A stretch of DNA of 64,000 nt from Amaurobius ferox. Taxonomy: Eukaryota > Arthropoda > Arachnida > Araneae > Amaurobiidae. The notes under the pieces were generated by a model. It saw only the letters and a list, made by a program, of their open reading frames with translations, did no database searches and was not told the DNA's origin. The stretch is from NCBI GenBank assembly GCA_951213105.1, contig OX578137.1:58280236-58344235 (forward strand), in the 5' to 3' direction. Positions within the stretch are counted from its first letter, which is position 1, and the number at the start of each line of letters is the position of its first letter. Shown here in pieces: positions 1-9,609 of the stretch. Both the position numbers and the translations under genes were made by a program.

Positions 1-1080
1 AAAACTAATTCGAAATTAAACTAATTTGAACTAATTAACGTAGTGATGAATCTTCCTGAGTTTTAAAATACTTGGGTACCAAATTTCATGGCCGTACAAC
101 CTTCAGATTTCCCGCTAGAGATCGCACGCACAGACACACACACGTACACGCACACACAAACATTTTGTATTGTGTAAAAGGAAGAAGGTGTTGAAGACCC
201 AGACCGTCCGACTCGTCCTGAGGACTTGAGTATCTATTTGGACGGCCGGGAAGGAAGGAAGAAGGTGTGTGTGTGTGGGAGGGAATTGATAATTTGAACT
301 ATGCTGAACTGCAAAATTGTATTAAAATAGTATTTTAACACAGAGAAACCAAATGCATCGGCGTCATTAACCTGTTGCCAATTTGTAAAAGAAAATGTTA
401 AAGAATTTTAACGAAATGTTTTAAAAGAATAGCTTGCGAACGAAAACGGATAAAAAATACTTTTCTTTTAATTTCAATCGTATGTACTTAAGTTAGTGAG
501 ACAAGTGAACTTTTGAGAATTAAGAAAAAATATGTGTAACACATATGAAGAATGTTATTGTAAAACAACTTTTATATATTGATAACAGATTCTGTTATCA
601 GTTATTCACAGAGAAAACAAATTCTGTCCACTTTGCAATTTTCATTCCATTACACTTCTACCGTTTTTATCTTGTGTAAGTAATAAACATGTACGATACA
701 TTATTGTAATGCTTTACTACTGAAGGTAAAGCTTATTTCAGATTACTGTTTAATCTTGCGCAATGTATTATGAAACAGCTAAACTAGCCGAGCACAATCG
801 GTAAGCTGTGAAATAGAACATTTCCGAAAATAAACTGAATAAATGTTATGTTCTTTTTCAAAGGCACAAAGTACTTTACTATTTATTTTTGGTTAATATT
901 GAATTTGTCCATTTTTTAAAACGTTTCTTTATCTTAGTATTAATCATTATAATATTTGTTAACATATAAAATAGAATAAATGTTTATCATGTGAACTTTT
1001 TCGATTGATATTTTTTCATTTTAAAAATATTCATTTATGTTAATAACTGCACATTTAGATTATTTTTTAAAATAAAACCT
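1..1080. other. AT-rich non-coding DNA, nothing recognised
   Basis: I see no credible ORF here. Positions 119-166 are a CA-rich microsatellite preceded by sequence resembling the ends of the dispersed repeats found at 39-60 kb ('taccaaatttcatgg' followed by a (CA)n tract), so this is probably a repeat fragment. The rest has no structure I can name. Confidence 0.5.
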
Positions 1081-1297
1081 AAATATGAATATCATAAGTT
1101 TTTAAATCAAAATGATAACTGTAATTAATATATAGATATTAAAAATACATAATGCCGTCAATGTAGTTTGAGAACCGGATGTATATAAAATTAAATATAA
1201 ATTTTACATAATATTACTACTGCAAACTGTCTCTATTACACTGAAATGATATCTAAAATTGATAAGTAGAAATTGAATTCATGATATTTCAACTGGA

Positions 1298-1301
<4 letters not shown>

Positions 1302-1335
<34 letters not shown>

Positions 1336-1362
1336 TCCAGTTGAAATATATATATATATATA
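1302..1362. repeat. (TA)n microsatellite, itself palindromic
   Basis: Two TA runs are separated by 'gtttccagttgaaat', and the left run is preceded by its complement 'atttcaactggaaac'. The tract can therefore fold into a hairpin. Confidence 0.85.
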
Positions 1363-1615
1363 TTGTCAAAAAGAAAAGAGGTATGGATGGAAACAATATA
1401 CCAAAAGATGGCCGGGGGGAGTTGTGACCCCCTCACCCCGGTTAAGCATGCTTTACGTCGCGACAACACTCCCGGAGAGCCGGTACATTGCAAAAAGGAA
1501 TACGAATGTATCAAATTGTAAGATGTAAATATACATCATACAGAAACAAATATAAGATATAATTGTCGAGATCCAGCCCTATCGAAATTCATCTACAGTA
1601 AATGTTTGAAATATG
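1360..1615 (+). repeat. Inverted repeat, left arm (256 bp)
   Basis: This arm is the near-perfect reverse complement of 2147-2402, separated by a ~530-bp spacer. It contains a GC-rich patch ('gccggggggagttgtgacc') in otherwise AT-rich DNA. The paired open frames on the two arms are the same sequence read on opposite strands, so they are not two genes. It could be a non-autonomous element with long inverted ends or an inverted duplication; the arms begin directly at a TA tract. Confidence 0.8.
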
Positions 1616-2146
1616 TTAAAAAGTGTGTGAATAATGTTTGAAACATGTTCACAAGTATAAATTAACAAAATTAAAAAGCTTCCACTTAAAGAAGAATTTA
1701 AATATTGACACATAATAGAACAATAATAACAAAGTCTATTTCTAAAACCATATACCTGAATGACAAACAATAGCATATTACATGCAGATGTACATCCCAT
1801 ATTGTGTCATACAAGACCATGCAAATTTGCTATAACGTATTATACATTATACCCTATTCAAGAGGTCCCATATCAGTTATCACACGCTTTACCTGTGACA
1901 ATCCAGTATGTATATTGCCAACAGTTTTATTTAAATATAAACGGTAACTTTCGGTTACAGTTATTTTATAAAACTTGTAGATAATGTCACTTAAAAAATT
2001 CTTGGGAAAACCCTGTGAGATGGTGTTTTGTAGGAAACGATAATCGCATAAATATCGATCTTCCATTTTACTGTTTATTCTTTGACTACGTATTAATTGT
2101 CCCAGTATAATATTTCTAAAAACATTTTTGTGCATACATTTTTGTG

Positions 2147-2402
2147 CATATTTCAAACATTTACTGTAGATGAATTTCGATAGGGCTGGATCTCGACAAT
2201 TATATCTTATATTTGTTTCTGTATGATGTATATTTACATCTTACAATTTGATACATTCGTATTCCTTTTTGCAATGTACCGGCTCTCCGGGAGTGTTGTC
2301 GCGACGTAAAGCATGCTTAACCGGGGTGAGGGGGTCACAACTCCCCCCGGCCATCTTTTGGTATATTGTTTCCATCCATACCTCTTTTCTTTTTGACAAT
2401 AT
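2147..2402 (-). repeat. Inverted repeat, right arm (256 bp)
   Basis: Reverse complement of 1360-1615. Identity stops at 'gacaatat' on one side and at 'catatttcaaac' on the other. The spacer 1616-2146 holds no ORF I can credit. Confidence 0.8.
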
Positions 2403-2482
2403 TTTAATCCTCTTTTTAGTGCAGCTTTGCGCCTTTTAAGTGTGATTTCAGATGATTTTGTAATGTAGTATTTCACGGTGTT

Positions 2483-2690
<208 letters not shown>

Positions 2691-2763
2691 GAAAGTGGAA
2701 ATTATTAAAGATATTGAAGTGTTATAGCATTTATGCGCAAAGTAGCTACAAATAATATACACG

Positions 2764-2925
2764 ATATAAATATAAAAAGTGTAAATGGCATGTAAAAAAT
2801 TGGAAAAAAAAAAGGAAAGCTTAGCGAGAAGCTTACTTAATGGCTCCATTAAGTAAGCTTCTCGCTAAGCTTTCTTTCTTTTTTCCAATTTTTTACATGC
2901 TATTTATACTTTTTATATTTATATA
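2764..2925. repeat. Near-perfect palindrome, ~80-bp arms, 2-nt loop
   Basis: The arms meet at 2843/2846 ('aatgg' - ct - 'ccatt') and run outward through 'agcttagcgagaagcttac', an A-rich block and 'aaatataaaaagt'. Only a few mismatches are visible, for example the number of A/T residues near 2805 and 2885. TA tracts flank both sides. It could be a fold-back end or an assembly or replication snap-back. Confidence 0.8.
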
Positions 2926-2964
<39 letters not shown>

Positions 2965-2990
2965 TATATGTGTGTGTATGTATATATATG
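2925..2990. repeat. (TA)n tract with a short TG-rich end
   Basis: A TA run with 'tgtgtgtatgtatat' at its right end. It closes the insertion that splits the 140-bp tandem array. Confidence 0.85.
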
Positions 2991-3774
2991 TATAAAGTCT
3001 TTACTGCACTGTAATGATATCCGAAATTATTAACTAGATATCTCCTTACTACGTAGCTAAAACAATTTGAAAACCAGTTTTATAGAAAATTAAACATCAA
3101 TTTTATGCGAGTATAATAGGCCTACTGGAAATGAAAATTTCTACCTTGCTGAAATGACATTTCAAATTATTAAGTATATATGTACTTATTAAGTTGCTGA
3201 AAAAGTTTGAGAACAGGTTGCATAGAAATTTAAACATAAAATTTACATAACATTCAACGAAAGTCTCTTTAGTACTGAAATGATATCTGAAATTAATATG
3301 CAGATATTCCCTTATTAAAAATACATCACGTCGCTGAAACTGTCTTAGAACCGGTTGTATAGAAAACTATACATACATTTTACACAATATTGCTATTGGA
3401 AACGAAAGTTTCTACGTACAGAAATGATATCTAAAATTAGTAGATTCATGTATTAAAAATACAGCACGCCGCTAAAATAGTTTGAGAACCGACTGTATAG
3501 AAAATTAAAAATACATTTTACTTTATTCTTATACTGGAAACAAAAGTTTCTATCACACTGATATGACATATAAAATCAATAAGTAGATATTTACTATATA
3601 ATGTTCCTACTGAGAACGAAAGTCTCTATCGTAATGTAATGATATCTGAAATGAAAAAGTATATACTCATTGAAAATACATTACCTAGACAAAATGTTTG
3701 AGAACCGGATGTGTAAAAAGTTAAACATAAATTTTACATAATATTTTTGTCGAAAATGAAACTGTTTACGGTGC

Positions 3775-3990
3775 ACTATCTTGCTAGACCTAATGGAATT
3801 CAAAATACTGATATTTTAACTTCCTAAAATCCGTTTCTTAAAATTGGACCATCTCATAACACGGACACAAGATATAAAGAATATTTTATCAATTGTCAGA
3901 GATTTCGTCAAGAATAGTCACTTGTTGAAGCTTTATTTAAGTGGAATGCGCATATTTCCTTTTCAGAAATTCGAATTTGTTTTTTGAATA
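3775..3990 (+). repeat. Old dispersed repeat, family D copy 1
   Basis: Shares a diverged core ('ggaccat..ataacac.gacac.agata', then 'gttgaagctttat') with copies near 5050, 34050, 38575 and 42715. No ORF and no clear ends are visible, and divergence is high. It may derive from a short non-autonomous element. Confidence 0.5.
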
Positions 3991-5049
3991 CGCATAAAGT
4001 TCTTCTCAATGTAGTTTTTAATACGATTCAAGCCTCAAAAAGACAAAGCATCAAGATATATAATATATTAAAGCTCTTAGAACAAAGAAGCAAACATTTT
4101 GGTAATTACACAGTATAGGAAAGTGAAGTAGCTGCATATAATACAATTGCTTAACTAATAATTCGGCTTTCTAGATCATCAGAGGGATTTCAGGAAGATC
4201 TGAAAATACTTTTCGAAAAAATCCCATTTTTTTGTTCCAGGAGGTAAATCGAAAATTTGACAACGCTAAGTTTTGTCTGATGGTCAAAACTGGAGGTTTG
4301 CACAAATATGTAGCTTTCTATTGCTAAAGCAGGACTGAATGTTGTTCCTAAAGTCCGCTACATACGTACAGTTTGTCCTTTTGCTATGACTGACAGGCTA
4401 AACTATCACAGTTATGATTAGTTGTTCTGAGCCTCCCCCCCCCCCCCACACGCACATATCGGACTGTTGGTTCATCTGTTCCAGACTGCCTTGTTAGCTT
4501 GTTGTGAATAGAGTGACAAAACATAGTTAGTTGCGAAATTCTTTAATGAATTTCGAATATAAAAATAAATTCAAATGTAAAAAAGTTTTTAAACGGAACT
4601 AATACAGACACAATGTTGAGCAACATATGCAAACCTATAAGCGGAAGATTCGGCCGGAAGGCCACACCACGCCATGCAATACAGCTCGACCGCAGTGCCG
4701 GCATGGTCGAACTGTAGAACTGCCGGAATTGCCAGTCCAAATAATTTTCCAGCACGCTGTTCCACACACGTTAGTTTGACCTTTCAAGTTTGTACTGTTC
4801 AGGCTGATCGGACAGCTAAACTGTGTGTGTGTAGTTTGCCTAACTCCCAACCAAAGACGAATACTGAAGGCGGTCTTGCTTTGGTGACTATGACGGCACT
4901 ATTTTTTTGTACTGGAGGAGTTTGATTCTGCTTCGAAACCGGTTGCCGCTCTTTATTTTATGCTGTTTCTTACAAAGCGTTTTACATCATGATTGTCTTT
5001 TAAGTAAGAGTTTGTGAACGTAATTTTAACGAAATAATTTTTAAAAGCC
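3991..5049. other. Unassigned DNA with a GC-richer patch
   Basis: Includes a C10+ run at 4435-4447 and a GC-richer stretch at 4640-4760 in which overlapping short frames occur on both strands. None has a recognisable motif. I see no RNA gene and no transposon end. Confidence 0.4.
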
Positions 5050-5260
5050 GGAATATAACAGCATAAAGACTTGATATAAATATTAGTTTATCATCTGTTC
5101 AATGTAAGATATCTTTCTGAGACAGTAATCTCTTCATTTGTTAAAGCTTTATCTGCAATGGACAGATATTTCTTCTTCGCAAAGAAACTGGGATTTTTCT
5201 CGTTTTAGAATAAGGGGTGAAAATGTTTCCCATTTGGAAATTCTATACTGTTGGAATAAA
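5050..5260 (+). repeat. Old dispersed repeat, family D copy 2
   Basis: Same core as the other D copies: 'gacttgatataaa', 'catctgttcaatgtaagat', 'cttcatttgttaaagcttta' and 'ggaaattctatactgttgg'. The last block recurs near 34255 and, diverged, near 42955. Confidence 0.5.
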
Positions 5261-5504
5261 AAGATATGGCAAACTCCAATAGCATTACAATCATCCTCTA
5301 TTTGCGTTTGTATCATGGCGTGACGGTTCGGACGTAAAATCCCGCAAAGGATATAAAATGTGAATGATAGCTAGAGTATCAAATTACGTGATTCAACTTA
5401 ATTATTGTTAAAAATTTTCTATAATATTGATAGTAATGAACCTAATGAAGAAATATAAAAACACTCATTGAATTTCTATGTATGGAAAACACGTCTACAA
5501 ATAT

Positions 5505-5791
5505 TTCAAAATAGTTTTAGCAAAGGCTACACATTAAGTAAAATGCCTTTATTTTAAAGCAACATCAATGACGTACACGAAAATTTACAAGAGTGCCAAA
5601 GCCCTTTCAGACGTCATAACGTCCATTATGAGTTACAATGTTAATGACAATGTCAGACCTGAGCTTTTATGCACAGTCCAAAATCACGAATACAATTCGT
5701 GATAGGACGTTCGTGAACCTTGCCACTGATGGTGGACATTATGATGTCTGAAAAGGACTCTGGCACTCTTATAAATTTTACGTGTACGTTA
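5505..5791. mobile_element. Fold-back (MITE-like) element, left part
   Basis: The segment 5505-5640 is an imperfect inverted copy of 5722-5791 continued by 24230-24310, with 'cgtgtacgt', 'agagtgcca' and 'ttttcagac.tcataa.gtcca' shared in inverted orientation. The pairing runs straight across the piggyBac insertion point, so the fold-back element was whole before piggyBac landed in one arm at TTAA. The central spacer contains a smaller palindrome around 5686-5703. It encodes nothing. Confidence 0.65.
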
Positions 5792-5795
5792 TTAA

Positions 5796-5830
5796 CCTTC
5801 CTACAGTGTTCGGGTCTTTTTTGACCCATA
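5796..5830 (+). repeat. piggyBac left terminal inverted repeat
   Basis: Begins CCTTCCTAC right after TTAA and contains 'gtgttcgggtc' and 'gaccca'. Compared with the right end it lacks a ~25-bp stretch between the CCTTC tip and the 'gtgttcggg' block, which is consistent with terminal plus subterminal repeats unequally spaced at the two ends. Confidence 0.75.
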
Positions 5831-6113
5831 TCAAATTTATTTCGTATAGATCTATTATATTTTGGGGAATTTTTCAAAAATATTTTGTGACTTTGTTTTC
5901 ATAGTCATAGTAAATATTCAGTTATGTGTAATTTTTTTTTCAAGTGGTAGTTTTTTTACAGTAAAAATTGTAACACATAAGTCGTTCGGGTCAATTTTGA
6001 CCCATGTTGAATTTTTAGTGCATAGGAAAAATAAAATATATAAAATCCAATATATTATTCAATTATTATTTCTGTGACAATACCACTATTAATTATTATT
6101 GCTGTGACAAATG

Positions 6114-6191
6114 TATAACCCTGAAATGTACGTTACTGTGGATGAACAACTGGTAGTTTTCCGAGGAAGGTGCTCATTCCGCCAGTACGTG
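6114..6191 (+). pseudogene. piggyBac transposase relic, 5' piece
   Basis: In frame this reads into a conserved block beginning 'YNPEMYVTVDEQLV' and containing 'FRGRCSFRQY'. This is the region around the first catalytic aspartate of piggyBac/PGBD transposases (the D of TVDEQ). A TGA lies in frame at 6105, and nothing of the normally long N-terminal part is present, so the gene was already 5'-deleted. The frame is interrupted after codons TAC GTG (6186-6191) by the Polinton and resumes in the same frame at 22914. Confidence 0.85.
6186..6191. other. Polinton target-site duplication, left (TACGTG)
   Basis: The six bases TACGTG directly abut the 5'-AGTAGTAAGG end and recur at 22908-22913. Six-base duplications are the rule for Maverick/Polinton integration. 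The site is two codons (Tyr-Val) of the piggyBac transposase relic. Confidence 0.93.
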
Positions 6192-7196
6192 AGTAGTAAG
6201 GGGGGGATATAGCCGGAACAATACAGGGGGCGTGGTCAATGACGTCATCAAAAGGGGGCGTGGTTATGACGTCAGAGCACGTGTGTGTGACGTCACGTGA
6301 AGTAGAAGTGAAAGTGTTTGTTTTTGAGTGGAGTTGTTGTTTTTCTCGTAATCTTCTACGAGGGTGTTTTTTAAATCGAGTTGAGTTGTTTGTCTTTCAA
6401 AATTTCTTTTCTTAGAATGGCAACGGGGTAAGTTTATCAAGCACGTGGTGTGTGACGTCACGTGAAGTGGAAGTATTTTGTTTTTTGAGTGGAGTTGAGT
6501 TGTTTGTTATGGTAATCTTCTACGAGAGTGTTTTTAATGCGTGTTGAGTCGTTTGACTTTCAGAATTTCTTTTCAAGGAATGGCAACGGGTAAGTATTAT
6601 CGTGATGGGAAAAGGATGACGTCATACCACGTGTTATTTTACGGGAGGTTTGAAACTCCGTGATTTTGACGCCACGTGGTTTTCGGGGGGATTGTAGTGA
6701 AAGTAGAAGTAAATGTTTTGGAAATAAATATATTACAATAAATATAATAACATTATACCACGTGTTTTTCGGTGAGTTGTAGTGAAAGTAGAAGTAAATA
6801 TTTTAGAAATCAATGTATTCAATTGAATACCACGTGCTTTCGGGGGATTGTAGTGCAAAGTGAAAGTAGAAGTAAATGTTTTGGACCACGTGATCGCGTT
6901 GTTATGTAGAACGAGTTGAGTCATTCTATGGCTGCTTCTAATGTTTATTCCTTGCACCCGTGGAATGAATCTGATTGGCTGTGCAACTTCATGACGTCAT
7001 CTTAAAACAAGTTTCTACGGGCATCTTTGAAAAGGCAACAGTAGATTCGCTGCTGTTGATTTTCGCTGTGTTGAGTGGTTCCCTTGCTGGCTTTAATGTT
7101 TATTTGAATTTCTATTGGCTGGCAAGAAATTTGTTGATGCAGAATGGCAACGGCTGTTTAAGCTCATGCATACTTGCTGGTGAGATTTAGTGACGA
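6192..7196 (+). repeat. Polinton left terminal inverted repeat (1005 bp)
   Basis: Reverse complement of 21892-22907. Identity runs to 'gatttagtgacga' and stops at 7196. By eye about ten substitutions or small indels separate the arms: an extra G in the terminal G run, a 3-bp indel near 6825, and one base changed in the innermost TGACGTCA. Internally, two ~165-bp direct repeats (about 6279-6440 and 6443-6605) each end in 'aatggcaacgggg/gtaag', and three shorter units (6670-6735, 6755-6810, 6828-6885) each begin with a CACGTG and end 'gtagaagtaaat'. Confidence 0.95.
6240..6999. promoter_or_regulatory. Cluster of CACGTG and TGACGTCA palindromes
   Basis: Seen directly: nine CACGTG at 6278, 6294, 6442, 6459, 6628, 6673, 6759, 6831 and 6887, and six TGACGTCA at 6240, 6267, 6288, 6453, 6617 and 6992. 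These are the core sites of bHLH/bHLH-Zip (E-box) and CREB/ATF bZIP factors in animals. The density in AT-rich DNA is far above chance. Because the cluster is repeated in the right arm, it sits upstream of both the rightward genes and the leftward polymerase gene, which suggests a shared bidirectional enhancer/promoter or a replication-origin role. Function is inferred. Confidence 0.7.
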
Positions 7197-7271
7197 TTGC
7201 AACAGTGGATGTATAGGGTCAGTGCTGTGAACATTTGCTGGTGAATTCTATAATATAATACAAGATTAAAA

Positions 7272-8276
7272 ATGAAGCGTTCTTTTGGAGAATTATCAAA
7301 CATTTGTTCCCTAGAACCCAGAATGCGCAAGTTAGCGGAACGTGAACAGATGGCGAAATGTTCGAGAGATTCTAAGGTGTTGAAACAAGAATCTGTGCCG
7401 TACGATTTGATACACCTGGGTGGAGAAAACTTTGTTCAAGTAAGTTCCTTCAAGGGATATACCCGTGTGCATATACGGCGATATATAACAGACAATGGCG
7501 GAATATTACGTCCGACGAAAGATGGAATTTCTATATCTCCTACAGTGTGGGACTCCATGGAGAAACAACTGAACAATTTTAATGGTTTATTGGACAAGGT
7601 TCTTGTGGTTGATAGAGATGTCTGCATATCAACACAAATGAAAGACGGTGAACTAGTGTATGTATTTCAAAGAATGTTCCAACGGAAAAATTTGAGATTT
7701 GAGTTCTTGTTTGATCATGTCTTGCTTAACGGTGCTCAGTTTTTAAAACTAAATAATTCAGCCTCTTTAATTACTGATAGAGTTAAAGAAAATCTTATTA
7801 GAGAAACTTTAGCTTACTTCATTCATCAACAGATGAATGAATTGAAATCAGATTCTCATTTAATTGGCCAATCGTATGACATGAAAGAACAAGAAATAAT
7901 GGACGGAAATATTCAAGAAATAACGGACTCACTGGGTATGTGTTTATCAATTGCAATTACTTTAAAGATTACAGAACTGTTTAACTGTTTTGGATGTCGT
8001 GAAACTTACGAAACGCGGTTTATGCATGACTGTTTAACGATGAGTCGTGCTGAAAAATTTCATGAATATTTTAAACGTGCTTTATATCATTTAAACTGGT
8101 GTCTAATAGCGAAAGACTTCATTGAAAGAAATAGAAATATTGATCTTGATACGGTACTTTGTGAAGAAGAATTTTTTGATGATTTAAATGTAAAATTATT
8201 ATTTGAAAATATTGAAAAGTTATATATTAATGAAGAAGAAAGTATGTACCAAAATTTAATGAGTTCTGTTGAATAA
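7272..8276 (+). CDS. PC4 (p15)-domain protein of the Polinton
   Basis: 334 aa, ATG at 7272. Residues ~47-100 match the C-terminal domain of transcriptional coactivator PC4/SUB1 (p15): a hydrophobic-Gly start 'IHLGGENFVQVS', 'FKG', the strand 'VHIRRY', 'GGILRPTKDGISISP', then a final helix with a conserved Trp. In known family members this fold binds single-stranded DNA as a dimer and acts in Pol II transcription and repair. The ~230 residues after it match nothing I recognise; they are largely helical in character with several Cys. The gene is first in the element just inside the left TIR, and its stop overlaps an AATAAA (8272-8277), so it is probably its own transcription unit. By inference it is a regulator of element transcription or an ssDNA-binding protein for protein-primed replication. 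Confidence 0.85.
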   Translation: MKRSFGELSNICSLEPRMRKLAEREQMAKCSRDSKVLKQESVPYDLIHLGGENFVQVSSFKGYTRVHIRRYITDNGGILRPTKDGISISPTVWDSMEKQLNNFNGLLDKVLVVDRDVCISTQMKDGELVYVFQRMFQRKNLRFEFLFDHVLLNGAQFLKLNNSASLITDRVKENLIRETLAYFIHQQMNELKSDSHLIGQSYDMKEQEIMDGNIQEITDSLGMCLSIAITLKITELFNCFGCRETYETRFMHDCLTMSRAEKFHEYFKRALYHLNWCLIAKDFIERNRNIDLDTVLCEEEFFDDLNVKLLFENIEKLYINEEESMYQNLMSSVE

Positions 8277-8277
8277 A
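8272..8277 (+). terminator. Polyadenylation signal overlapping the PC4-gene stop
   Basis: AATAAA includes the stop codon TAA at 8274-8276. A second arrangement of this kind occurs at the protease gene. Confidence 0.55.
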
Positions 8278-8523
8278 ATGTATATTGATATATGTATTTG
8301 ATATTTGTATTTTCATTTCACATTTTTACATACTGAGTGCGTTTTGTATAATTTGTATTATACACCTGTATTGTATAATTTGTGTTTAAAAAGTTATGAT
8401 TTTGTTTAAAAACTAGAGCATATATAAATATGGTAACTGATTTATAACGATTCATTGTGATTTATTATTTCTTAGAGTAAACATCTTAGGCATTATCTCA
8501 GTGTAAGTTAAACGTTATTGAAA
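8277..8523. other. Spacer ahead of the integrase gene
   Basis: AT-rich spacer with no ORF. 'catatataaata' at 8418-8429 is a possible TATA element about 100 bases before the integrase ATG. Confidence 0.4.
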
Positions 8524-9570
8524 ATGGAAAAAGCATTGTCTAGCGCTTACGAAAATCCATCGCACGCAGCTAGTTATAGTGGAATTGATGCATTATACCG
8601 TACTTTAAAGGGGAAAGTTAAAAGAAAAGATACTAAAGAGTGGTTGGGAAAGAAAGTTTCTTATACTTTGCATAAACCTTTGCGTCATAAATTTCTTCGA
8701 AATCGAGTAATTGTGGGTGCTATGAATGAACAGTTTCAGTCAGATTTAGTTGATATGCAGTCTCTAGCTAAATTTAATGACGGATACAAATATTTGTTAA
8801 CCTGCATAGATATTCTCTCGAAATATGCATGGGCTATTCCTCTTAAAGATAAAAGTGGAAAAAATGTAATTATAGCTTTGAAGGAAATATTTAAAGAAAG
8901 GAAACCAGAATATCTACAGACAGATAAAGGGTCAGAGTTTAAAAATAAACTTGTACAAAATTATTTAAAACAAATGAAGGTTCATTTTTTTACGACTAAC
9001 AATGATATGAAATCAAGTATTGTAGAGAGATTTAATCGTACATTAAAATCAAAAATGTGGAAATATTTTTCTGAAAAAAATACAAAACGTTATATTGATG
9101 TTGTTAAAAAATTATTGCATAGTTACAATAACACGTGGCATCGAAGTATTAAAATGAAACCCTCTTCTGTTACAGTTGATAATCAGTCAGTAACATGGAA
9201 AAATTTGTATGAATCTAAGCCGTTGAAACCGTTAGTGCCGGAATTTAAAGTCGGAGACACGGTACGCATTAGTAAAACGAAATTACGTTTCGAAAAAGGT
9301 TACGAGCAAAATTGGACAAGAGAAATATTTACGATTCATAAAATTATTTCTCGAAGACCTATAGTATATAAGTTGAAAGATTTAGCAGGGGAGGTAATTG
9401 AAGGCACGTTTTATAAACAAGAATTGCAGAAGATCACAGATTCTGGCTATTACCCTGTGGAAAAAGTTATAAAGAAAAGAAAACGAAACGGAAAACTGGA
9501 ACACTTTGTGAAATTTCAAGGTTATCCTGAAAAATTTAATACTTGGGTACAGGATATGAAAAGGATATAA
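8524..9570 (+). CDS. INT: Polinton integrase (retroviral type) with chromodomain
   Basis: 348 aa from ATG 8524; an in-frame TTG two codons upstream is not needed. It catalyses insertion of the element's DNA. The N-terminal 65 residues are of the Polinton type ('SGIDALYRTLKGK', 'YTLHKPLRHKF'). The DDE core has D74 in QSDLVDM, D134 in 'TDKGSEF' and E168 in 'SSIVERFNR'. A C-terminal chromodomain lies at ~308-346 ('YPVEKVIKKR', 'VKFQGYPEKFNTWV'), which in related integrases binds histone marks and guides target choice. The ORF is intact. Its stop codon lies inside a TATAAAAGG box, and an AATAAA (9603-9608) directly precedes the next ATG. Confidence 0.96.
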   Translation: MEKALSSAYENPSHAASYSGIDALYRTLKGKVKRKDTKEWLGKKVSYTLHKPLRHKFLRNRVIVGAMNEQFQSDLVDMQSLAKFNDGYKYLLTCIDILSKYAWAIPLKDKSGKNVIIALKEIFKERKPEYLQTDKGSEFKNKLVQNYLKQMKVHFFTTNNDMKSSIVERFNRTLKSKMWKYFSEKNTKRYIDVVKKLLHSYNNTWHRSIKMKPSSVTVDNQSVTWKNLYESKPLKPLVPEFKVGDTVRISKTKLRFEKGYEQNWTREIFTIHKIISRRPIVYKLKDLAGEVIEGTFYKQELQKITDSGYYPVEKVIKKRKRNGKLEHFVKFQGYPEKFNTWVQDMKRI

Positions 9571-9574
9571 AAGG
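9566..9574 (+). promoter_or_regulatory. TATA box TATAAAAGG overlapping the integrase stop
   Basis: TATAAAAGG lies 44 bases before the penton ATG, leaving room for a start site ~30 bases downstream and a very short leader. The integrase stop TAA (9568-9570) is part of it. Confidence 0.6.
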
Positions 9575-9609
9575 TCTCACCAATCGTATTTTCCTTCCAT
9601 TTAATAAAA

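Noticed and set aside
1236..2476. Paired ORFs around 1236-1514 and 2234-2476 on both strands
   Set aside because: They are the two arms of an inverted repeat plus TA-tract translation; no domain and identical content on both arms.
6975..7190. Open frame of ~72 codons repeated in both Polinton TIRs (6975-7190 and 21898-22113)
   Set aside because: It starts at TTG directly after a TGA, has no ATG until near its end, and overlaps a regulatory palindrome region; the duplication is explained by the TIR.
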